Below are positions 17,347 through 25,999 of a stretch of DNA of 64,000 bases, piece after piece (within the stretch, counting starts at the first letter, position 1; each line of letters begins with the position of its first letter). Origin of the DNA: Odoribacter sp. AF15-53 (GTDB lineage Bacteria; Bacteroidota; Bacteroidia; Bacteroidales; Marinifilaceae); the NCBI RefSeq assembly GCF_003479425.1, contig NZ_QUHC01000003.1, positions 372,001 to 436,000 on the forward strand. Reading direction: 5' to 3'. The translations under genes were made by a program, and so were the position numbers. Below the pieces are notes generated by a model. That model was not told the origin of the DNA. It searched no databases and saw only the letters and a program-made list of their open reading frames with translations.

Positions 17347-17796
17347 CCAGGGTTTGCATCTAATTAGGTCTGCAAGTTAGGTGATTCCGACTAGAACTGC
17401 AATAAGGCGGGAGATTTTTTATCCACATAATTTTCTATGTGTGAAAAGATTCTTAATGTTGTTATTAATAAAAAGTTAAAGTCGATTTTTTGATGCTGTT
17501 CATATTTGGATTTTACTATTTTTGACAAAACGAAATATAAAAAAAGGTTCCAGATATTTGGTGTGAATTTATTTCGTGGAATGATAAGGGTAAGAGTGGA
17601 TATGTTATTTTCTTCTGAAAATGCGAGATGATGAAAAGAGTAATTCGGTGGTTGTTAGGGAATTAGTTGATTTGGGTATCTTAAAATTTTCATAAAGTTG
17701 ATTTTTGAATAACACTAAATTGTTGTTGGAACGTCTTTTTATAAAGCTTTGATAAAAAGTGTTGTTGTATGCAATATTAATTTTAATAACAAATTT
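17347..17796. other. 450-bp divergent intergenic region between the M23 gene and gldA
   Basis: AT-rich, with no convincing coding frame. It contains a TATTTTTG sequence at 17517-17524 (possible -7 box for gldA, though about 270 bp upstream) and the 17-base string TTCCAGATATTTGGTGT at 17548-17564, which recurs with one change at 24633-24649. Confidence 0.55.
17517..17524 (+). promoter_or_regulatory. Possible -7 box for gldA
   Basis: TATTTTTG fits TAnnTTTG on the gldA strand. The distance to the start codon is long and no -33 box is clear, so this is weak. Confidence 0.3.
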
Positions 17797-18723
17797 ATGG
17801 AAGAGCCAATTGTAAAAGTCGAACACTTGTCACATCGTTACAGCATTCAATGGGCCGTAAGAGACATAAGTTTCGAGATTCCCGTAAGGGGGATTTACGG
17901 TTTGTTGGGGTCGAATGGCGCCGGCAAGTCAACCACGATGAACATTATTTGTGGGGTCATCAAGCAAACGGAAGGACAGGTTTTTATCAAGGGGATAGAT
18001 GCCCGTAAAAGACCCGTTGACGCTAAACGGCATATCGGTTTCCTGCCGCAGAAGCCTCCCTTGTACGGTGATTTAACTGTTGAAGAGTATTTGCTTCATT
18101 GCGCGCGGTTGCGTTGGGTCCCGGATAATGAACTCCATTCCGCGGTGGAAGAGGTTTTAGCCCGTTGTGGTATCACTCATTTCCGCAAGCGTTTGATCAA
18201 GAATTTGTCGGGTGGTTATCAGCAACGTGTGGGGATTGCCCAGGCGATCGTGCATAAACCTGATCTGGTTGTGTTCGACGAGCCTACGAATGGTCTGGAC
18301 CCGAATCAAATTATGGAGATCCGTCATTTGATCCGGGATATTGCCCAAGATCGTACGGTGATTCTTTCCACTCATATATTAACCGAGGTACAAGCTACTT
18401 GTGATCATATTTTGATGATTGAGGAAGGAAAGATGGTATTTATGGGTACCGTGGATGAATTTGATAATTATATTGTTCCGAATTCTCTTTATGTTGCTAT
18501 GATTGATCCTCCTGTCGTGGATGAGTTGACGAAGATCGAGGGCGTTTTGGGTGTGGACGAGTTGGGAAACAGGAATTTCCGTATCCGATTCTCGGAAGCG
18601 CAAGAAGTTATAGATCAGATCGTGAAGTTGAGCGCGGCCAATGATTGGCGTCTGTCCGAGATTCGTGTGGAGAAGAGCTCGCTCGATAATATATTTGCAG
18701 AAATATCTAAGAAAGCACATTAA
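17797..18723 (+). CDS. gldA: GldA-type ABC transporter ATP-binding protein
   Basis: 308 residues from the ATG at 17797 (M-E-E-P-I-V-K-V-E-H-L); the longer frame from 17749 adds residues that do not fit the family. Walker A G-S-N-G-A-G-K-S-T-T, signature L-S-G-G-Y-Q-Q-R-V, Walker B L-V-V-F-D-E-P-T-N-G-L-D, switch His in S-T-H-I-L-T-E-V. The C-terminal about 80 residues form the usual accessory domain of GldA. GldA works with GldF and GldG as an ABC-2 type complex linked to gliding and type IX secretion in some Bacteroidota; in non-gliding species its role is unclear. It lies 12 bp before the fused GldFG gene, so they form one operon. Confidence 0.9.
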   Translation: MEEPIVKVEHLSHRYSIQWAVRDISFEIPVRGIYGLLGSNGAGKSTTMNIICGVIKQTEGQVFIKGIDARKRPVDAKRHIGFLPQKPPLYGDLTVEEYLLHCARLRWVPDNELHSAVEEVLARCGITHFRKRLIKNLSGGYQQRVGIAQAIVHKPDLVVFDEPTNGLDPNQIMEIRHLIRDIAQDRTVILSTHILTEVQATCDHILMIEEGKMVFMGTVDEFDNYIVPNSLYVAMIDPPVVDELTKIEGVLGVDELGNRNFRIRFSEAQEVIDQIVKLSAANDWRLSEIRVEKSSLDNIFAEISKKAH

Positions 18724-18735
18724 AAAAATCAGGTT

Positions 18736-21039
18736 ATGTTTAAAATGATATATAATATAGCGAGGACGGAATTGCAAATGCTATTCTATTCTCCCGTGGC
18801 GTGGCTAATTTTGGTCGTGTTTGCCGTGCAAGCAGGGATGCTTTTCGCCGGACAGTTGGAAGGACTCGTGGCCAGCCAAGAAATGGGATATAATATTAAT
18901 GGGTCTACGATGACAATTTTTGCCAGCCGTTGGGGTGGGGTTTTCACGAGTATGCAGAATTACTTGTATTTCTATATTCCTCTTTTAACGATGAGTCTGG
19001 TCAGCAAGGAGTTGAGTAGCGGTTCGATTCGTTTGTTGTATTCTTCCCCGATCACGAATTTCCAGATTATCGTGGGTAAATTCTTCTCCATGATGATCTA
19101 CGGTTTTTTCATGATCGCTATTTTGTTTTTGATCGTACTTTGCAGTTGGGGTGTTGTCAAGGATTTCGATTTACCGATGGTTCTCGTGGGATTGTTGGGA
19201 TTGTATCTGTTGATTTGTGCATACGCGGCAATCGGTATTTTCATGTCCAGCTTGACGTCTTACCAGATCGTGGCAGCGATCGGCACGTTTGCCGTGTTGA
19301 TGTTGTTGAGCATGATCGGTGGCTGGTGGCAGGATTATGATTTCGTGCGTGACGTGACTTATTGGTTGGCTATGCCCGGTCGAAGCGGGAAGTTTATTGC
19401 CGGGTTGATTTGTAGCGAGGACGTGCTTTATTTCGTGATCGTGGTTTGTCTTTTCTTGGCGTTAACGATTATTCGTTTGAACTCGGTTCGTCAGAAAATT
19501 CGTTTCGTGATCACTTTAGGAAGAAATGTCGGTGTTATCTTTTTGGCTTGTTTCTTGGGATATTTGTCTTCCCTCCCGACAATGAAGGTTTATTATGATG
19601 CCACGAAGACGAAGTTGAACACGTTGACCCCGAATAGCCAGGATATCGTGGCGAAATTGGATGGCGGTATGACGATAACGACTTATATCAACGCGCTTGA
19701 CCCGGGATCGGCCTGGTACGCGGCTCCTTATTTCCTGAAGCCTGATATGGAGCGTTTCGAGCAATATCAACGCTTCAAACCGGATATCAAGCTAAAATAC
19801 GTGTACTATTACGACACGACGGCTAACCCGATGTTGGACAGAAGGTTCCCGAATATGACTCTCCGTCAGAAGATGGTCGAGGTATGTAAAACTTACGGGT
19901 TGGATTCAAATAAATTTATCGGACCGGAAGAGATTCGTGCGATGATTGATTTATCGGGAGAGAATAACACGTTCGTACGGCAGATTGTACGTGAAAATGG
20001 AGAAAAGGCTTGGTTGCGTATTTATAATGATATGCAAAAATTCCCAAGCGAGAAAGAAATTTCTGCCGCATTCAAACGGATGGTGATGGAGTTGCCGGTT
20101 GTCGGTTTCGTGAGCGGGCATGGAGAACGTAGTTATGCCGGTGGTAAAGACCGTGATTACAGTGCATTCGCTAATAATAAATCATTCCGTTATTCTTTGG
20201 AAAATCAAGGGTTTGATGTGGCTAATGTTACTTTGGACAAACAGGTACCGGAAAAGATTAATATCATGGTTGTTTCGGATCTACGTGAATGGTTTACGCC
20301 GGAAGAAGAAGCTAATTTGCAGCAATATATTGATCGCGGGGGTAATTTATTCATTCTTGGAGAACCGAGACGTCGGGATGTGATGAATAAGTTGTTTGCT
20401 AAATTCGGTTACGAGATGACAACGGGAGTATTGGTTAAACGGGATACGAATCTTCAAGCAGATGTTATCCTTTCGTACCCGACGGAAGAGGCTGATACGA
20501 TCGCTTATGATTTCAATATGATGCGCAGACGTAACATGGTGATCACAACGCCTACTACGGCCGGATTGGAACAGATTGAGGACAAAGGGTATGTTGTGAC
20601 GAATATGTTTAGAACTGACACGATCGGCGTTTGGAATGAGTTGGAGACTACTGATTTCATTGATGATACCGTTCGTTTGAACCCGTCTATCGGAGAAGTG
20701 GAGAAGATTTATAATACGGTCGTGGCTTTGTCAAGAAAAGTTGGAAACAAAGAACAGAAAATTATCCTTACCGGTGATGCCGATTGTATCAGTAACGGAG
20801 AGTTCGGACGAAGAGTTCCGCATGCTCGTACGAACAACTTCTCATTGATTACCGGAGGCTTCTTCTGGTTTTCTGATAATGAAGTTCCGATTGACGTGAG
20901 ACGTCCCGCACTTCCGGATGATAAAGTTTATGTGTCTCAATCGGGAACTAAAATGATTAAGTGGTCGTTTATGTTGTTGATTCCGTTGATTTTAGCAGGT
21001 GGAGGTGTCTTTATCTGGATTCGTAGAAAAGGAAGATAA
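18736..21039 (+). CDS. GldF-GldG fusion, ABC-2 permease with auxiliary exported domain
   Basis: 767 residues. Residues about 1-240 form a GldF-like ABC-2 permease with six membrane segments (for example W-L-I-L-V-V-F-A-V). A further segment near 255-275 leads into a large GldG-like domain (about 280-730) containing the V-G-F-V-S-G-H-G-E-R and F-I-L-G-E-P-R-R motifs of the ABC-transporter auxiliary family. One C-terminal membrane segment (about 740-760) ends the protein. In Flavobacterium GldF and GldG are separate proteins; here they are fused. Together with the adjacent GldA this gives a complete ABC complex from two genes. Confidence 0.88.
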   Translation: MFKMIYNIARTELQMLFYSPVAWLILVVFAVQAGMLFAGQLEGLVASQEMGYNINGSTMTIFASRWGGVFTSMQNYLYFYIPLLTMSLVSKELSSGSIRLLYSSPITNFQIIVGKFFSMMIYGFFMIAILFLIVLCSWGVVKDFDLPMVLVGLLGLYLLICAYAAIGIFMSSLTSYQIVAAIGTFAVLMLLSMIGGWWQDYDFVRDVTYWLAMPGRSGKFIAGLICSEDVLYFVIVVCLFLALTIIRLNSVRQKIRFVITLGRNVGVIFLACFLGYLSSLPTMKVYYDATKTKLNTLTPNSQDIVAKLDGGMTITTYINALDPGSAWYAAPYFLKPDMERFEQYQRFKPDIKLKYVYYYDTTANPMLDRRFPNMTLRQKMVEVCKTYGLDSNKFIGPEEIRAMIDLSGENNTFVRQIVRENGEKAWLRIYNDMQKFPSEKEISAAFKRMVMELPVVGFVSGHGERSYAGGKDRDYSAFANNKSFRYSLENQGFDVANVTLDKQVPEKINIMVVSDLREWFTPEEEANLQQYIDRGGNLFILGEPRRRDVMNKLFAKFGYEMTTGVLVKRDTNLQADVILSYPTEEADTIAYDFNMMRRRNMVITTPTTAGLEQIEDKGYVVTNMFRTDTIGVWNELETTDFIDDTVRLNPSIGEVEKIYNTVVALSRKVGNKEQKIILTGDADCISNGEFGRRVPHARTNNFSLITGGFFWFSDNEVPIDVRRPALPDDKVYVSQSGTKMIKWSFMLLIPLILAGGGVFIWIRRKGR

Positions 21040-21077
21040 ATGATTTATAATTCCGGATTTAAAATCAGATAGATAAG

Positions 21078-21145
21078 AAAATTGAAAATGTGATAATTAA
21101 TTACTATATTCACATTTTCAATTTTCAATTTTCAATTTTTCAATT
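21078..21145. repeat. 16-bp inverted repeat followed by TTTTCAA direct repeats
   Basis: AAAATTGAAAATGTGA (21078-21093) and TCACATTTTCAATTTT (21110-21125) are a perfect inverted repeat with a 16-base loop. Four TTTTCAA-type units follow. It may end the gldFG transcript, or be a copy of the AATTGAAAAT repeat family also seen at 13071-13101. Confidence 0.6.
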
Positions 21146-21153
21146 AAAATAAG

Positions 21154-22488
21154 ATGAGTTTTAAAATAGACAAGCAGACTTTGGATGATCTGGCCATTTT
21201 CGGGAATAATCGGACGAAATCTGTTTACGATATTTTCAACCGGACCCGTACGAGGGGAGGGGCGAAAATTCTTGAAGAGATGTTCTTGTATCCTTTGTCA
21301 GATGCCGGACAGATTAACGAGCGGAGTGATGTTATTCGTTATTACCGGGATATTGCGGCCGAATTCCCGTTTCGTAGCGAGATTTTCGACACGATGGAGT
21401 TTTATTTGGGCAACACGGATAGGCGTACCCAATTAATGACGCAGGATAACACGCTGGGAAGAAAATTTAAGAATCTTGTTGGAACGGATACCGAGTATAC
21501 CCAGATCCATAACGGGATTGTTTGTTGTATCGAGTTGTTGAACACGTTGGACGCTTTCTTGAAGAATTCCAAGGCGGATGCTGAGAACAAGACGATCGCG
21601 GAGTTGACCGGGAACCTGAGAGGTTTGTTGGGAAATGAAAAATGGTCGTGGTATGTTTCCGAAAAGGGGAAGAAGAAGCTGGCTTACGAGCAGGCTGTTG
21701 TTTACGACCGTGTTTTCCGTTTCGAGGAGCGAGATAAGCTGATGAAGATCCTGTATTACGTTTACCTGTTGGACGTGTACATGGCTGTTGCTAACGTGGC
21801 AAAGGAACGCGGGTTTATATTTGCAAAAGCTCATCCGAACGACAAAAACACGTTGATTCTGAAAGGTGTGTTTCATCCGTTCCTGACGAAACCGGTAGGG
21901 AACACGATAACGGTGGACGAGAATAGTAACGTGATTTTCCTGACTGGGGCGAATATGGCCGGGAAGTCAACTTTTATGAAGTCTTTCGGGATTGCTATTT
22001 TCTTGGCTCACGTGGGATTCCCTATTCCTGCCACGGAAATGGAGTTTTCCGTTCAGAACGGTATGTTCACGACAATCAACTTGCCGGATAACCTGAGTAT
22101 GGGATATAGCCATTTTTATGCCGAGGTATTACGCGTGAAAAAAGTAGCACAACAGGTTCGACAGACTCAACATTTAATCGTGGTGTTCGATGAACTTTTC
22201 CGCGGGACGAACGTGAAGGATGCTTACGATGCAACGGTGGCGGTTACGGAGGCTTTTGCCGGAATCCGGAATTGCACGTTTATCATTTCGACTCATATTA
22301 TAGAGGCCGGAGAGGTATTGAAGGAAAAGTGTGATAATATTAATTTCGTTTATCTACCGACCAAGATGGAGGGTAGTAAACCGGTTTATACTTACACGCT
22401 GGCTCCCGGTATCACGGATGATCGTCACGGTATGATGATCGTGAATAACGAGCATATTATTGAAATCATTAAAAATGGAGAAGTATGA
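21154..22488 (+). CDS. MutS-related ATPase, first of tandem pair
   Basis: 444 residues. It has the MutS core helical domain (about 1-240) and the ATPase domain V (about 250-444), but no N-terminal mismatch-binding domain, so it is far shorter than MutS. Walker A is T-G-A-N-M-A-G-K-S-T, Walker B is I-V-V-F-D-E-L-F-R-G-T-N, followed by S-T-H-I-I-E. This architecture is like the short MutS-family proteins in Bacteroidota; without the Phe-x-Glu mismatch wedge it is unlikely to act in standard mismatch repair and may bind branched DNA or RNA. The stop overlaps the start of the second copy by four bases (ATGA), so the two are translationally coupled. Confidence 0.88.
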   Translation: MSFKIDKQTLDDLAIFGNNRTKSVYDIFNRTRTRGGAKILEEMFLYPLSDAGQINERSDVIRYYRDIAAEFPFRSEIFDTMEFYLGNTDRRTQLMTQDNTLGRKFKNLVGTDTEYTQIHNGIVCCIELLNTLDAFLKNSKADAENKTIAELTGNLRGLLGNEKWSWYVSEKGKKKLAYEQAVVYDRVFRFEERDKLMKILYYVYLLDVYMAVANVAKERGFIFAKAHPNDKNTLILKGVFHPFLTKPVGNTITVDENSNVIFLTGANMAGKSTFMKSFGIAIFLAHVGFPIPATEMEFSVQNGMFTTINLPDNLSMGYSHFYAEVLRVKKVAQQVRQTQHLIVVFDELFRGTNVKDAYDATVAVTEAFAGIRNCTFIISTHIIEAGEVLKEKCDNINFVYLPTKMEGSKPVYTYTLAPGITDDRHGMMIVNNEHIIEIIKNGEV

Positions 22489-23822
22489 GTTTCGAGACAG
22501 ATAAACAAACGTTGGATGATTTGAATCTCTTGGGGAAATATAAAAATAGTTCCGTTTACAGCTTGTATGTCGATACTATAACCCGTGGAGGAGAGCGGAA
22601 GATGGAAGATATGTTCCTGCACCCGTTGACGGATGCCAAGGCAATTAATGATCGTTCATCCGTGTTCCGTTATTTCAAAGAACATAATTTCGGTTTTCCT
22701 TTTGGTAAAGAGGAGTTCGATACCGTGGAACAATATATCGCCGGGGCTAGCGGTAAGCGCGGTTTTATGAATATGGTGCAGATCATGCGGGCGAAGGCAA
22801 TGTTTTATATCAGTCATGATCAAGAGTTCGGAATCATACGGGATCGTGTCGTGACGTCGATAGAGTTTTTCCGCAAGGCCCGGAAGTATTTCGATGAGTT
22901 GGGAAAGGATGCTGCCGGCAATCGTTTTCAAGAGGTGGCAGAACGCGGGAAGGCTTTATTGAATGATAGTAAAATTGTTAAATTGTTGGAGAATTCACGT
23001 CGGGAGAATCCCGGTTTAATGGATTTGATTCTTTTTGATCAGAATTTGCGTTGCTCTTGTCATAAAAAATTCAAGGAGGTGATCGAGATTCTTCAAGATG
23101 TTGATGTGAACGTGGTTGTGGGAAATGTCGCCAGGGAAAAGAATTTCTGTTTTGCCGAGGCTGTTGTTGACGGTGATGTATTGATTTCCGTGAAAGGGGT
23201 GCATCATCCCCGGATTGATGGGGCGATTTCGAATGACGTGGATGTGACTGTTGATAAAAACGTGTTCTTCCTGACGGGTGCGAATATGGCCGGTAAATCA
23301 ACTTTGATGAAGTCATTCGGTATTGCCGTGTACGTGGCTCACATGGGGTTCCCCGTGGCCGCAACATCTATGAAATTCCGGATTCAGGACGGTATGTATA
23401 CTTCTATTAATGTGCCTGATAATATTAATCTGGGATATAGCCATTTTTACGCTGAGGTTCTTCGCGTGAAGAAGGTTGCCATCGAGGTTAGCCGGGATAA
23501 GCATTTGCTCGTGATCTTTGACGAGTTGTTCAAGGGAACGAACGTGAAAGATGCTTTCGATGCGACACTGGCTGTAACGGAGGCTATTGCCGAGAGGAAG
23601 AATTGCGCGTTCATGGTTTCGACCCACATTATCGAGGTTGGACAGGAACTTGGAAAACATTGTAATAACGTGACGTTCGAGTATCTCCCGACCGTGATGA
23701 AGGGTAAGTTACCGACTTATACTTATAAGTTAGAACAAGGTATTACGAGCGATAAGCATGGTATGATTATTATCAATAACGAGAAGATTATCGAGATTAT
23801 TAAAGGCGAGATCGCTTCTTAG
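22485..23822 (+). CDS. MutS-related ATPase, second of tandem pair
   Basis: 445 residues, nearly the same length and layout as the gene before it. Both begin M-S-F-x-x-D-K-Q-T-L-D-D-L. Walker A T-G-A-N-M-A-G-K-S-T-L-M-K-S-F-G and Walker B L-V-I-F-D-E-L-F-K-G-T-N are conserved. The middle third has diverged most. Since MutS-family proteins act as dimers, the pair could form an obligate heterodimer (inference). It is followed by a terminator, so the operon ends here. Confidence 0.88.
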   Translation: MSFETDKQTLDDLNLLGKYKNSSVYSLYVDTITRGGERKMEDMFLHPLTDAKAINDRSSVFRYFKEHNFGFPFGKEEFDTVEQYIAGASGKRGFMNMVQIMRAKAMFYISHDQEFGIIRDRVVTSIEFFRKARKYFDELGKDAAGNRFQEVAERGKALLNDSKIVKLLENSRRENPGLMDLILFDQNLRCSCHKKFKEVIEILQDVDVNVVVGNVAREKNFCFAEAVVDGDVLISVKGVHHPRIDGAISNDVDVTVDKNVFFLTGANMAGKSTLMKSFGIAVYVAHMGFPVAATSMKFRIQDGMYTSINVPDNINLGYSHFYAEVLRVKKVAIEVSRDKHLLVIFDELFKGTNVKDAFDATLAVTEAIAERKNCAFMVSTHIIEVGQELGKHCNNVTFEYLPTVMKGKLPTYTYKLEQGITSDKHGMIIINNEKIIEIIKGEIAS

Positions 23823-23850
23823 GCTGGCGAATCGTTTGGATTATATATTG

Positions 23851-23886
23851 TCCCGGGAATATGACTGTTCCTGGGATTTTTTATTT
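23851..23886 (+). terminator. Terminator after the MutS-like pair
   Basis: TCCCGGGAA (23851-23859) pairs with TTCCTGGGA (23868-23876), with one G-U pair, followed by TTTTTTATTTAT. It separates the housekeeping block from locus B. Confidence 0.85.
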
Positions 23887-23973
23887 ATATAGATGAATTG
23901 GAATAGAATGAAACGAGTAAATTTAATGAATGTTAAAATACAAGATAATTATAGTTTCGTATTTATATTTCAT

Positions 23974-23981
23974 TATTTTTG
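23974..23981 (+). promoter_or_regulatory. Candidate -7 box of the locus B sigma gene
   Basis: TATTTTTG matches TAnnTTTG and lies about 50 bp before the sigma start codon at 24031. Direct reading of the sequence only; no clean -33 box. Confidence 0.4.
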
Positions 23982-24030
23982 AATAATAAGATTATATGTC
24001 AGCGAGTGTGCATCTTTTTATACGAGAGAA

Positions 24031-24588
24031 ATGTTTAGTGATAAATCAATAGAGGTCGTGGATCTATCCGATTCCAAACAGTTTAAAGCGAATTACGAAC
24101 GGTATTTTACCGCTTTAAAACACTTTGCTATGCATTATTTGGGGGATGAAGAAATGGTTTTTGATTTATTACAAGATTTTTTTTTGAAACTATGGGAAAA
24201 GGGAGAGAGTTTTAAGAATGAAGAAGTTTTTAAAGTTTATCTTTACCGGGGCGTGCGAAATAATTGTTTGACTTATATACGGGATAAAAAAAGGGCGGAA
24301 AAACGTTTGGAGGATTATGGTAGTGATGAAGTTGAGGAAGATTTTGTAAGTCGTGTTATTGAATCAGAAGTTTTTTCTTTAATTAATCAAGTTTTTGAGG
24401 AATTGCCCGAATCTTGTAAAAGAGTGTACCGTTTAAGTTTGGAAGGAAAATCTCATCAGGAGATAGCAGATGAACTGCATATAGCGATAAATACGATTAA
24501 ACGGCATAAGAATAATGCCAATCATTATATAAAGGATCGATTAGAAAAATTACTTGTATTAATGATGTTAATTTCTTCTGATATCTAA
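24031..24588 (+). CDS. ECF RNA polymerase sigma factor (locus B)
   Basis: 185 residues. Region 2 is the Y-F-T-A-L-K-H-F-A-M stretch and L-L-Q-D-F-F-L-K-L-W-E; region 4 near 125-175 has the helix-turn-helix (H-Q-E-I-A-D-E-L-H-I-A-I-N-T-I-K-R-H). There is no extra C-terminal domain. It belongs to the FecI-like group usual in Bacteroidales, where the sigma factor is held by FecR until the STN-bearing SusC binds its ligand. It is strikingly similar to the locus C sigma factor in both regions, suggesting a locus duplication. The fecR gene follows after 112 bp. Confidence 0.93.
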   Translation: MFSDKSIEVVDLSDSKQFKANYERYFTALKHFAMHYLGDEEMVFDLLQDFFLKLWEKGESFKNEEVFKVYLYRGVRNNCLTYIRDKKRAEKRLEDYGSDEVEEDFVSRVIESEVFSLINQVFEELPESCKRVYRLSLEGKSHQEIADELHIAINTIKRHKNNANHYIKDRLEKLLVLMMLISSDI

Positions 24589-24700
24589 GTTTTAGAATTA
24601 TTTTCTAAAAAACATTAAATGATATAACACCTTTCCAGATATTTGGCGTCTTTGATATAAAATCAGATACACGTTGTGTTTGATGTTATATAGAAAGGAT

Positions 24701-25903
24701 ATGTATAAAATATCTCGAATATTGTTAAAATATTTCACATTCGGAACGAATGACGAGGAATCTCAACTGTTGGACCAGTGGAGACGTGAGTCTGACCGTA
24801 ATGAGAATCTTTTCCAAGAAATGGATTCCCCTGATTTTTGGGAAAGGGCAATAGACCCTATCCACAAGAAAATGCAGGAAGAACAGTGGCATTTGTTACA
24901 AATGAAAATTAGGATTATCAAGGATCAGGGCGAATTAGTTCGGGATGATATTGAAAAGACCTACAAGCGAATAAGACGTCGTTTGTATATTCGTCGTCTG
25001 TCGTCCGTGGCTGCTGTTCTCGTTTTATTGTGCGGAATAGGTGTGAGTGTTTGGAAATATGCGGGAACATGGGATAAATCAAAAGGCATGGAACAAATTG
25101 AGTCTATCCGGCCCGGGGGGAAAAAAGCTGTGTTGTATTTAGCTTCGGGAGAAACGATCCCTCTGGCAAAAGTAACCGGTGAGATTCAGAAGGAGGGAAC
25201 AGTGATTCGGGTGGACGAGAAGGATGGAGTCTCTTACGATCCCGTGACAGAAGAGAAGGAAAAAATCGTTCACCGTATAGTCGTTCCTCGGGGAGGGGAG
25301 TACAAGATGGAGCTGGGTGATGGAACTAAAATCTGGTTAAATTCAGATTCGGAAATTAGCTACCCGGTGCAATTTGCTGAAGATAAACGTGCCGTCACGT
25401 TAAGAGGGGAGGCCTATTTTGAGGTGTCAAAGGATGAGTCACGACCTTTTATCGTGAATGTTGAGCAAATGACCGTGAAGGTGTACGGGACCAAATTTAA
25501 CGTCAACAGCCAGATGAAGGGGATCGTGGAGACGGTATTGGTAGAAGGTCGTGTCGGAATCATCGCGGATGATAAAGAGATTATATTGCTGCCGAAGCAA
25601 AAAGCTGTCTATGATCAGGAAAAAGGGGACGTGTATGTCCAAAATGTCGATATCACTTCTTACGTGGCGTGGAAAGACGGTAACTTCGTGTTTGATAATG
25701 CCTCTTTAGGGGCAATCATGGATAAGTTGTCGTTGTGGTACGATGTGGATGTTTTTTACGGGAACGATGAAGTACGGAACGTACATCTTTCCGGGGATAT
25801 GGTGCGTTATAAGGAGATTCAGAATTTACTCTATTTTTTCGAGCAAATTTCCGATGTGAAGTTTGAAATTAAAGGAAGAACGATCGTAGTTAATTATAAA
25901 TAA
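24701..25903 (+). CDS. FecR-family anti-sigma factor (locus B)
   Basis: 400 residues from the ATG at 24701, preceded by AGAAAGGAT, a fair Shine-Dalgarno-like sequence; an upstream TTG would only add nine residues. N-terminal cytoplasmic sigma-binding helices (about 1-95), one membrane segment (about 99-118), periplasmic FecR domain (about 195-290) with V-P-R-G-G-E-Y and G-E-A-Y-F-E-V, and a C-terminal DUF4974 domain with V-A-W-K-D-G-N-F-V-F that receives the STN domain of the partner SusC. It holds and then activates the locus B sigma factor. The following susC gene begins 96 bp downstream, past two stem-loops. Confidence 0.92.
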   Translation: MYKISRILLKYFTFGTNDEESQLLDQWRRESDRNENLFQEMDSPDFWERAIDPIHKKMQEEQWHLLQMKIRIIKDQGELVRDDIEKTYKRIRRRLYIRRLSSVAAVLVLLCGIGVSVWKYAGTWDKSKGMEQIESIRPGGKKAVLYLASGETIPLAKVTGEIQKEGTVIRVDEKDGVSYDPVTEEKEKIVHRIVVPRGGEYKMELGDGTKIWLNSDSEISYPVQFAEDKRAVTLRGEAYFEVSKDESRPFIVNVEQMTVKVYGTKFNVNSQMKGIVETVLVEGRVGIIADDKEIILLPKQKAVYDQEKGDVYVQNVDITSYVAWKDGNFVFDNASLGAIMDKLSLWYDVDVFYGNDEVRNVHLSGDMVRYKEIQNLLYFFEQISDVKFEIKGRTIVVNYK

Positions 25904-25906
25904 AAA

Positions 25907-25971
25907 GAGATGAAAATGGTGACACATATTCATCTCATACTAACTAAAGACAGGGTTAATAGATTCCTGTC
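25907..25971 (+). promoter_or_regulatory. Two stem-loops in the fecR-susC gap of locus B
   Basis: GAGATGAA (25907-25914) pairs with TTCATCTC (25929-25936), and GACAGG (25949-25954) pairs with CCTGTC (25966-25971). No T run follows, so these look like mRNA structures rather than terminators. The GACAGG arm resembles the ACAGG arm in the locus D gap. Confidence 0.5.
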
Positions 25972-25999
25972 CTATTGTTAAACTTTCAAACACAAATTT

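Noticed and set aside
17605..17826. A 73-codon minus-strand frame upstream of gldA
   Set aside because: It overlaps the gldA start region, is Asn/Lys/Phe-rich and low complexity, and shows no start context.
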